NCBI GenBank assembly: GCA_029237695.1
Contig: CM055265.1
Coordinates: 76,704,013-76,768,012 of the forward strand
Reading direction: 5' to 3'
DNA length: 64,000 bases
From: Conchocele bisecta
Taxonomy: Eukaryota > Mollusca > Bivalvia > Lucinida > Thyasiridae
In this document: positions 55,736 through 64,000 of the stretch, piece after piece
How positions within the stretch are numbered: the first letter of the stretch is position 1
Layout of the letters: each line of letters begins with the position of its first letter
Program-made: the position numbers and the translations under genes
The notes under the pieces: model-generated
Databases searched by the model: none
Told to the model about the DNA's origin: nothing
Seen by the model: only the letters and a program-made list of their open reading frames with translations

Positions 55736-57503
55736 ACAGTTGTTTCTGTCAAAATGTTCCGTGTTTATACGTGTACAAAGTGTTGTGCGTTGCGTATCCG
55801 TGGAGTTTCCGTTAGTTGCGTTTCAAACCGTGTGTCGTCTACGTGTAATACGTTTTCGGCCATGCGTTGCGTTTCCCCACTCTTGCGCATGCGCGAAAGT
55901 CGAACAAACCGTGTTCAACGCATTGAGTTTCAAAAGCGTGTAATCCGTGTACAACGGTTGTAAACGTATAAACGGTTGTAAACAACGTATTGAGTTTCAA
56001 AAGCGTGTAATCCGTGTACAACGGTTGTAAACGTATAAACGGTTGTAAACAACGTATTGAGTTTCAAAAGCGTGTAATCCGTGTACAACGGTTGTAAACG
56101 TATACAACGGTTGTAAGCGTATACAACGCTAAGGTAAACCGTTTAAACGATTTAACGCTTTCTTTGACGAACGGTTACACGCATCTACATGTACACAGCA
56201 CCGCACAGATGAAACCGTGTTATACGTATAACACGTTTCCACGGGTTTTAACGCATTACATGTTTTGGTATGCCAACCTTGTATCGCGTAGAATGCGCAT
56301 GCTCTGATCGTTCTTCGTGTGTGTATATATACTTCTAGACTCACTGCAGGGCTTCTAACATTTTCAGTTTTCCGGTTCTGGACCGATTTTTGAACTCTCA
56401 GACCGATTGAGATTTGAAAACTAGTCTTAAAAATCGATCCGAGAAAAATTGCCAGTCGGCTGCTATTTCGCTATAAACCTTGTAAATTTACCGGTTTTGA
56501 CCACCAAGTAATTTATGACACATATCCGCGGGCCATATCCGTGTTAAACCAGTGTGCAGCTCGCTGTGTATTCAGTTTCTCCAAATATCGATTAATCTTA
56601 ACACACGCGTGGGACAGGTGTATAGCGGATTGGTGACTGAAATAGACTGGCTTCAGCGTAAAGATAATACGAGAGTTCCTAGACTCGCCATTTCTGAGAT
56701 GTTAAAATAAAATAAAGAAAACCATGCACTGTGTTTATCTGTGTTCGCAATATTTAACCCCAATTAACTGACACGGACTATCGGCCCGGGCTATTCCATA
56801 TTAAGTTAGGAACTGTTACATTACGCTGTATTAGGCGTCATTTTTGTGTATATAAAATGTACATAGGAATGCCGCAGATCCTGATGAGCCGGCTCACGTG
56901 ATCTACAATTCTCAAACATTTTGATAAACGACAAGGTACATCTGTCGTGTTAAAAGCGTGACTCATTAGTCATCAGGGATTATGGATCAATTGAAGTGCT
57001 AAATCACACCGCCGATGTACTTTGAACTCGATCTGAGGGTATGTATTCGCGATATTTTAAAAGGGACGAAACAAGGACGCCTCGAAGAGATCGGGGCCGA
57101 ACAGGTATTTGTGTTAAAACGTGTAACCGTTGTACACGTTTCAACGCTTTCATATAGATACACGCTTCCAGGTAAAGCGTTGTACACGTTTCAACTATTT
57201 CACCTCGCTACATATGTATACGCCAAAGCGTGTTATACGCCTTGAAGCTAAACGTATTACACGCTTTAAAACTAAACGGTTTGACAATGTGTATTACACG
57301 TGTACGAACCGTATTATACGTTTAAACAACGTATACAACGCTTTTAAACTAAACGGTTTGACAATGTGTATTACACGTGTACGAACCGTATTATACGTTT
57401 AAACAACGTATACAACGCTACAGCAAACCGTTGCGTTCGCGTTGCGTTCGCGTTGAATTTGCAAGTGTTGTCTACGGTGGAACAAAAACGGAGACTGCAC
57501 TGT
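55736..57503. mobile_element. 1.77-kb TIR element inserted in the tandem array
   Basis: The array unit GCTGTATATAGTCCAGTATT is split: GCTGTATAT ends at 55735 and AGTCAAGTATTATTT resumes at 57504, defining both ends. The termini are ACAGT and ACTGT with imperfect similarity farther in (GTTCC/GGAAC). Subterminal arrays hold CGTGTACAACGGTTGTAAAC units (67-68-bp tandem period at about 55916, 55983 and 56051) on the left. Related ACGTGTACGAACCGTATTAT and GTATACAACGCT units lie in inverted sense at 57110-57440. The middle is unique and non-coding. Confidence 0.65.
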
Positions 57504-57985
57504 AGTCAAGTATTATTTATTTCGATCGTAATTTCAAACAATCACCAATGATGGAAAATCGATCAATGAGTTTGATTGTATGAAATTTCATACGTTCGCA
57601 AATGTTTTGTGTTCATTGTATGAAACTGTATTATTTATTAAAAGAATACAAAATTGGCATGACTTGTTGTGTATATATTCAGATAATGGTACTCATTCAA
57701 ACCAAAACTATGAACATGGTTGGGTCTGATTTGAAAATATGGTCTTTCCGAATGTATGATATTTCATACAATCGTAAAAAAATGTACCAATAATGGAATT
57801 TGGTTATATCCAAAGCACTGATTTATGCTGTATAGAAGGGAATCTTTGAAAATATGGTCTTTACGAATGTATGATATTTCATACAATCGTAAAAAAATGT
57901 ACCAATAATGGAATTTGGTTGTATCGAAAACGCTGATTTATGCTGTATGAAAGGGAATTTTTGGGAAAATCCCTTTTTATTTGTG
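57504..57985. repeat. Continuation of the palindrome tandem array
   Basis: One more unit with GTATGAAATTTCATACGTTC at 57575, then a 120-bp duplication (GAATGTATGATATTTCATAC at 57750 and 57868). Confidence 0.7.
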
Positions 57986-58292
57986 AAAGCGTTCTCTGTA
58001 ATTATTTGTTGATGAGCATTGATCATACTTTATAATCTGTCTAAAATATTATGTTTTCAGGTGACACATTTAATTAGTTTAAATAGTTTTTACAAACTCA
58101 TGCCTCATTGCATGTGAAAATAGCCTGATACCACCGTGAGTCACTATCAGTAACATACATATTATTAAATGATTATATCTGTATAGCGGGCATTTATAAT
58201 TTTTAGAACTGGTGGAATTTTGACACAATTATACACTTATTTAATTCATACAAAGAACAGTTTGTGCCTACTGATTGGGCATGTACGTTTAA
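57986..58292. mobile_element. TTAA MITE, right half
   Basis: CATACTTTATAATCTGTCTA to GCCTACTGATTGGGCATGTA then CGTTTAA matches the right half of the MITE at 33032-33552; the left TIR is missing. Confidence 0.55.
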
Positions 58293-58442
58293 AATTCATT
58301 TGTTGTAGGCCCTGGGTCTCAGATATACATGACAATGGGTCATCTGTGATCTGTGATCTTATTTTTCACGAGTTTCTTGGTCATGTATAGCAGGTGTTAA
58401 TGCACAGCTATGGGTCAGAATGATAAAATGTCTGATTTACAG

Positions 58443-58479
58443 TGAAACGTAAAACCCTCTTAGAGAGGTTTCACTGTAT
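58443..58479. mobile_element. pogo-like MITE, short
   Basis: CAGTGAAACGTAAAACCCTC then TTAGAGAGGTTTCACTG: terminal inverted CAGTGAAAC/GTTTCACTG with TA on both sides. Confidence 0.5.
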
Positions 58480-58557
58480 TCAAAATAGTTCATTTCGCAT
58501 TTGTGAGCTCATTTGTACATATATGTGGCCTGTAAAACAAATATGTTAATAATACTG

Positions 58558-58599
58558 AAAAATAACTAGCATTTGCAACGCTAGTTATTTTTCAGTACA
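58558..58599. repeat. Hairpin CTGAAAAATAACTAGC
   Basis: CTGAAAAATAACTAGC and its exact inverse GCTAGTTATTTTTCAG enclose a 9-base loop. Confidence 0.8.
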
Positions 58600-58743
58600 G
58601 TGAAGCCCCTCTTAACCGGAGACTCGGGAAATTATTGATGTTTACCTTAGATGTGTTCCGTTGTTATGTATCTCTGATTACAATGACTGTTCATGATAGC
58701 AAAACACTAGAATGTGTCGTGAAGTGCTCACATGTCTGATTTA

Positions 58744-58812
58744 CAGTGGAACATCTCCAAACCGGACACCCTGGGAACCTACAAGGGTGTCCGGTTTTGG
58801 GAGGTTCCACTG
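58744..58812. mobile_element. pogo-like MITE, 69 bp
   Basis: CAGTGGAACATCTCCAAACC then GGACACCC is mirrored by GGGTGTCCGGTTTTGGGAGG then TTCCACTG; TA duplicated on both sides. An almost fully palindromic member of the CAGTG-terminated pogo/Tigger MITE type. Confidence 0.65.
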
Positions 58813-59587
58813 TATTACAAACATGTTTGACAATCGATTGTTACTAATATCATCTTAATTAAATTAATTTCACGAAAGTATATAATGGAAATTTCTTTCT
58901 AAATGCGGCATAGTAGGATCATTTGAAAACAAACAACAATCCCTACTGGTACATGCATAGCGAAAATACGACAAACCACGTTCTCTCCACTGTTAACACC
59001 GTTGCTGATAGTATGTACTTGAATATAGCGCACGTTTTTGAAATGTTCATCAAATAAAATAGTGCGATTGATTGATATATGTCATTTACTGTGCAAGACG
59101 TGAAGAAAAACACATATCGCATTTCTGAGACACAGTGTCGTCCGCGCTATATATAACGTATATCTTTTGGTGGACATTTTACATGTTTATACGAGATGTA
59201 TCGTTAATTTGCGGACGTATAGAACGAGTAAAGCAAACATTTCAAACATAATTGTTATGCCCTCGATCTCGTTACAGCCGGCGGGGTTGGGGCATACTGT
59301 GTTTAGAGTGTGTGTCCGTCAGTGTGTGTGTCCTTGGGTGGTCCGTGGGTCCGGTTAAGAAGTTTGCCACAGTTTCTACAATCTGCCACCATTTGTATGC
59401 AGACAGGCTGCATTGTCTTGCTTTGGTTATACTTGAGGTTGTGTTCGGCCCGAGTTGGAACAGTCCGAATATTTGGTATTTCCTGCTCCGAATTTAAGAA
59501 AAGTTGATGAGATGTCACACGAGTTTCTGTCTCATGCAATTGATGGCACAATCTTGATCACATGTGATCTCAAATGTCTGCCCATAT
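58813..59587. other. Non-coding, nothing firm
   Basis: AT-rich. A GCCGGCGGGGTTGGGGCATA then GTGTGTCCGTCAGTGTGTG head near 59278-59340 looks like the start of another mollusc repeat, but its other end was not found. Confidence 0.35.
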
Positions 59588-59589
59588 AC

Positions 59590-59803
59590 AGTGGAACCTC
59601 TCTAAACCGGACAACAAGACACGTTTGTGATCATAATTTGGATGGGTTTCTTGGTCATTTATCTCCGGTGAGAACGCATGTTCTTGATCGGATGGAACAT
59701 AACTATGGATCGGAATAATCAAATGCCTGATTTACAGTGAGACCTCGCTAAACCGGACACCCTGGGGACCTCCCAGGGTGTCCGGTTTAGCGAGGTTTCA
59801 CTG
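59590..59803. mobile_element. pogo-like MITEs, one partial and one complete
   Basis: A half-copy starts CAGTGGAACCTCTCTAAACC at 59590. A complete 69-bp copy occupies 59735-59803 (CAGTGAGACCTCGCTAAACC ... GGTTTAGCGAGGTTTCACTG, abbreviated), with TA at 59733 and 59804. Confidence 0.65.
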
Positions 59804-60140
59804 TATAGCTAATTGGTCCGTGAATGTTTTTTCTAGACGCGATCTTATCATACACTGTATATGAACACCATATGCTAATGTACCATGTATGTTTATTTGT
59901 TTACCACACTCTTCCCCGCTTCCCCGACCCATATTTCCTGCAGTCTGGCTCTGTCTTTGAAAGGGGCCAGTGGGATAAGGGGGCTAACTCCCTCGGCGAG
60001 TTAGCCCCCTTCTTCCACTTGCTCCTTCAATCATGACAAAACTTACTGCAGCATGCATCGGCAACGTTGGTTTGCTAAGATCGAATACAAATAAGCACGT
60101 GCATACCAAACTATATGATACGGAGCCACGCAGGGGACGT
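59804..60140. other. Non-coding with a strong hairpin
   Basis: AAGGGGGCTAACTC and GAGTTAGCCCCCTT (about 59977-60011) form a 14-bp perfect stem with a 7-base loop. No gene. Confidence 0.5.
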
Positions 60141-60144
60141 ATAA

Positions 60145-60268
60145 TTCTTTTTTTATTAATTCGTTCCCAAGAAATAATTGTTATATCGAGGGAACTAATT
60201 GTTAATTCGTGGGAACGAATTGCTAAATTGAGGGAACGAATTGTTATTTCGTGCGAACGAATTAATTA
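60145..60268. repeat. GGGAACGAATT repeats with inverted ends
   Basis: TTAATTCGTTCCC at 60155 and GCGAACGAATTAATT at 60254 form inverted ends. Between them are four units like GGGAACGAATTGTTAWTTCG at 24-25-bp spacing. Confidence 0.6.
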
Positions 60269-60325
60269 AAAAAATCCATGTTCCCTACGGGACTCCCTAA
60301 TATGCATACACATGACACAACCTAG

Positions 60326-60792
60326 TTACTTGTATGTAAACATTAAACAGCATTTGCAGCAAACACAGTTATCCCCCTTTATACAATGTGTATTGGTTCC
60401 CCTCTTATGAAGCGTAGATGCTTTGCTTTTGCTTTTGCTCTTTTGCTTTTGCTTTTGCTTTTGCTTATATTTAAAGGTGGGAATTGGCACTAAGACCTTC
60501 CATACCCGGACATATAAGTCCAAAAATGCCGAATTTTGAAGTGTTTTATGTGATATATGTTCGTGCAGGGCGGAAAGATTTGTATAAGAAGAGAAGAAGA
60601 GAGGGGGTAACAGGGTAGAACCTGGCACGAGTGATGCAGAGCAAAACGGGTCCCAGGTAGAACCAATCCACCCCTGGTGGCACTCGACACACACGTTGGT
60701 GCCATATAGTTGGTAAAAACAGGTGCCATTTTCATCCACAGCGTGGCCAAATCCAAACAGCTCCAATACAGGCCGGTGCCAGAAGCGGGCAA
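60326..60792 (-). CDS. Unidentified Cys-containing frame (low support)
   Basis: Two overlapping minus frames are open. One (60326-60766) reads MELFGFGHAVDENGTCFYQL, VCVECHQGWIG, then a Lys/Gln/Ser low-complexity stretch from a GCTTTT repeat at 60421-60470; the other is 60490-60792. VDENGTCFYQLYGTNVCVEC looks protein-like, but I do not recognise a family. It may be an exon or part of a retroelement. No splice sites were decisive. Confidence 0.25.
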
Positions 60793-60799
60793 GGGCAGG

Positions 60800-61580
60800 C
60801 AGAAAATTCGGCTGAGCTCGAGCTAACTTGCTGATATGGTTAAACTTGTTATATCTGGTTTACTGAGTTGCCTGGACATCCTGGCCTAACGTGGCAGAGA
60901 CATGAACACCTCGACTCCCCGTAGTTTCCACGTACCCCCATGTGTTAACACGTCGCCTGTCCCACTGGTGCGACCGGCGCAGCACAACTACGCACCAGAT
61001 ACTAATATGTAGATGGTATATATCTCACCCATGCGCATATTCAATCCGGAACCCGGTAATGGCTGCGGGATACACCCAGATAGGTCAATCCGCCTGGCTT
61101 ATCCGCTATATCGGCAGCCAGGCAAAGCCACACGGGTGTCACCACAAACCAGTTCGAGTCAACAGTAGGGCTACACGCATGGGTTGTGTTCTGTAAGTGG
61201 CAGACGGATGCACCCAGCAGTCAACTGCCCTAAAAGTCCGCTTTAATCGGCGGCCAGGCAGAGCCACAATCAACCACACAGAACACGGAGAATGGAAAAA
61301 TAAGATAAAACAAATGTCCTAGCGACTAGTCTAAATTAGCTCAGTTTCAGCCGAAAATCGACCACCACAAGCGCACCCCAGCCCCGACATACCTTTTCGC
61401 AAATCCAGAAGTAACAATCCAGTGAATAAGAATAAACACAAAGGAAATGTAAGTTAATTTCCAACAGTTAAAGGTCGCCGTTAGAGTGAAGAGTAGATGC
61501 CGCCCAATATTGTTTTAAATATGATGGAATAGTTCTACCATGCACATCACGTGATAACATGACAGCGAAGTCGTCCTAAT
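60800..61580. other. Non-coding, nothing recognised
   Basis: CCGCTATATCGGCAGCCAGG then CAAAGCCAC and, at 61240, ATCGGCGGCCAGGCAGAGCC, a short diverged direct repeat. No gene. Confidence 0.35.
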
Positions 61581-61589
61581 ATACCTTAT

Positions 61590-62010
61590 ATGTAGTCTTA
61601 CCTACATAGTCATCGCGTCAAGACGACTTAACTGATCAAGAAGAGATCAATTGGACGCGATGACCAACACGAAATCTCGTCAAAAACGCGATACTTCCCA
61701 CTTAGTGACATCTAATTTTGATTTACTTTCTACATTTTTTTAATCACTGTATGACGGCTTTCTATATTAACGATTACTACATTAAAAGTTCGTCTTGACC
61801 GGATGTTAAGTCGTATTATCGCGTCAAGACTTATCGCGTCAAGACGACATACTAACTCACCAAGAATGTCATAATATCGATGTCATTAGTGGATAGTATC
61901 ATGTCTTGACGAGATTTTGTGTTACTTATCGCGTCCAATTTATTTCGTCTGGACGCGATTATCAACTAAGTTAAGACGACTGAGCTATCACGTTAAGTAG
62001 ATGGTAGAAA
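61590..62010. mobile_element. Foldback element with CGTCAAGACG-type arrays
   Basis: The left arm (about 61608-61715) has ATCGCGTCAAGACGACTTAA, CAATTGGACGCGAT and ACACGAAATCTCGTCAA. The right arm read in reverse (61985-61880) has AATCGCGTCCAGACGAAATA, AATTGGACGCGATAA and ACACAAAATCTCGTCAA. Arms are about 110 bp, with further ATCGCGTCAAGACG copies at 61812-61842. Non-coding. Confidence 0.65.
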
Positions 62011-62020
62011 TATGACACCA

Positions 62021-63649
62021 TATCGAGGGTTCTGCGCAATTCGGTCGTAACTCACTTTTTTTTCGAAATGGACTTTTTTGCATTTTCTAATGTATTTTCT
62101 AGTAATACAGCATATGAAAAAAAGATTGTAATTGAATTCCAATATTTAAGGCTATGAATGGTCATTTGGCATAAGGTCGTAACTCAAAATCGCCAAATAA
62201 TCTCAACGCAACACAGTCGTAACTCAAATTGCATGTGCAACGTATTTGTGCTGCATTTTATAAAGAATTGTGGTGGATCTATAGTGCAGTTTTGAAATAT
62301 CAATAATTGTGGACTTGTATTTAGTAAAAACAATGATATTACATAGTACATAAACAATATTTAAGCATTGAAAAACAATAGCAAGTTTGAAAAATAAATA
62401 TAATCTCGGAATGCAAAAACATATTCAGCGCAATACAGTCGTAACTCCAGTTATTTGTGCAACAGTTTTGCGCTGCATTTTATACAATAGTATTGTAGCT
62501 CCACAATGATATGTTGATATATAAATAAAGATCAAGTTGTAGTTTGTCAGAAAATAATATTACATTTAAAAATTGACATTTTTTTAATTAAAAAATATGA
62601 GATTGAAAATAATGTTTAACTGACAAAACCGCAATACGTTAAAAAAATAATTTATTTCGTCTTGCCATTTTATTTTACATTAATAAACATGACACCATGA
62701 GCACATGTCATATAAATTAAATGATATTTCAATATTTAATGCTAAAAATTATTAATGCATGCTGCATATAGCTGTAGCATTTAAAAATACTTATAAAATT
62801 AAACAATGTTTCACTGACGAAGCCAAATAAGTTCAGCCAAAAAAAAAAATTTGTTTAAATTTTATTTAATTGTTCAATATAAATTGCAAATAAAGGGAGA
62901 AATAAGTGGTACTGTATATAGTTGAAAATGAGGTTGACCTCATGGTCAGGAGGAAAATAGAGTTAAACATTATTTGTATAATCATAAATGCAATCTGAAC
63001 GGAATAATTATGCCTAGTCCGGAAGTTGTATGTACTGTATTTATGAAAATGTGTATTAATTACATTTTTGTTAAAATTGTCCCATTCAATTCCGTGACTT
63101 GTTTCTAATCTCAGGTAGTATTATGCTAGTGTGTGTATCTTATAATATATACTTTCTATTCAATTGGAGGAGACTGTCACATTGTAAGTAAACAAATTTA
63201 AAAAATACCTAATTGCGTCAACGGTAGGTGTGATTTCACTGGCTGTAGCTGCACTGACAGTTTCCTGCCGAAGATTTAGGAGCTCCTGTGCTGAGCATAC
63301 GATAGAATTGTCCTATTTTCTAATAAATCTTTTCTTATAGAGATCAGACATTCATGAACGAATTAAGTCACTTAAACATGATTGAACTAGTCAGCATAGT
63401 TTGCTTCAGATAAATATTTTATGATTTCATAGCCTATTTTGCTTTTAAAGGTTCATTTTTTCGTCATATCTGTTGAGCGATAAACATAAGACAGTCATTA
63501 TTATAATATTAAAGCATATATTATATGGTCATAAATGGTGTTGTAAACATAAGAATGCAATGTTACAGAGTACGTGAATTATGTTAGTTGGCTCTCCTGA
63601 ACATTTTACAAAAAGTGAGTTACGACCTTATTGCGCTGAACCCTCGATA
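62021..63649. mobile_element. 1.63-kb TIR element, non-autonomous
   Basis: TATCGAGGGTTCTGCGCAAT then TCGGTCGTAACTCACTTTTT on the left is matched, inverted, by TATCGAGGGTTCAGCGCAAT then AAGGTCGTAACTCACTTTTT from the right end (63649 back to 63609). These are about 41-bp TIRs with few mismatches and TA at each edge. Subterminal GTCGTAACTC copies (62172, 62216 and 62448) are internal direct repeats. The interior is AT-rich and non-coding. Confidence 0.75.
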
Positions 63650-64000
63650 TGTATTTACCTGGTATACAGGTATGCCTATTGTAGTACGGCGTCATAGTCG
63701 CCATGCAGTATTTACCTCCACTGGAAATCAATTCAGAACTGTGTATGTTAACAAAGAACGCTGAGAATAGTAACAAACACTGTGTCAGCTGTTTCTGTTA
63801 ACATTACGGCGCAGTCTGAAATATTATTCCATTGTTACTTCTTAATTAGACTACTGTCTGTATACTTGAACTATTGGACGTATCAGTTCCCTAGTCTATT
63901 GTATTGTCGCAGCCTATCTTCACTTATAATCACGACCAGATTGCTGACAGACGAATCTTTTGTGTGGATTTTCCTTACTGCGTTTCAGCAAGTTTATTTC
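63650..64000. other. Non-coding, nothing recognised
   Basis: No gene or placed repeat to the window edge. Confidence 0.35.

Overview
The window looks like a repeat-rich metazoan genome, most likely a mollusc and probably a bivalve. The signs are AT-rich DNA with few open frames, spliced rather than operonic host coding, tRNA-derived SINEs, Helitron/Helentron-like elements carrying central minisatellites, TTAA-flanked and pogo-like MITEs, and a decayed Tc1/mariner element. The organism call is inference; no rRNA, mitochondrial or marker gene is present.

The main coding content is a decayed virus-like (Polinton/adintovirus-like) morphogenesis module. It lies in three blocks: 9.36-11.11 kb, 22.83-28.35 kb and about 39.04-39.65 kb. 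In order it holds a hydrophobic/coiled-coil protein (-), a fibre-like protein with 48-residue shaft repeats (-), a penton-like small capsid protein (-), a large conserved virion-associated protein (+), an acidic/coiled-coil/membrane protein (-), a major capsid protein (+), an FtsK/HerA-type packaging ATPase (+), a small ORF (+) and a conserved small protein (+). Every one of the recognisable virus-like genes except the two smallest ORFs carries a frameshift, in-frame stop or insertion, so this is a relic unless some breaks are sequencing errors. No DNA polymerase, integrase or protease was found in the window.

The three blocks are separated by two stretches of about 11 kb (11.11-22.74 and 28.31-39.04 kb). 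Each begins and ends with an inverted terminal sequence followed by an array of a short palindrome (GCAAGCTTGC for the first, GAATTGCAATTC for the second). I read these as two large insertions, or clusters of nested insertions, that split one virus-like element. Inside them lie a 2.76 kb Helitron-like element with about 11 internal repeats (13.73-16.48), a three-exon host-type gene end (19.27-20.59), two arrays of a 38-bp satellite within a 2-kb tandem duplication (28.30-32.67), MITEs, and a 699-bp tandem duplication (33.29-34.69).

From 40 to 64 kb I see repeats and mobile elements with little coding: a Tc1/mariner copy with a broken transposase (39.99-41.57), a CAACGCGTTG inverted array (42.2-42.8), foldback elements and a SINE with a 13-bp target duplication (43.9-45.4), a roughly 155-bp tandem array built on a 16-bp palindrome (53.7-55.7) interrupted by a 1.77 kb TIR element (55.7-57.5), pogo-like MITEs (58.4-59.8), and a 1.63 kb TIR element (62.0-63.65). 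The first 8 kb is similar, with several inverted-repeat elements and no convincing host gene. Arrays of short palindromes, each family with its own motif, recur throughout and are the most unusual structural theme.
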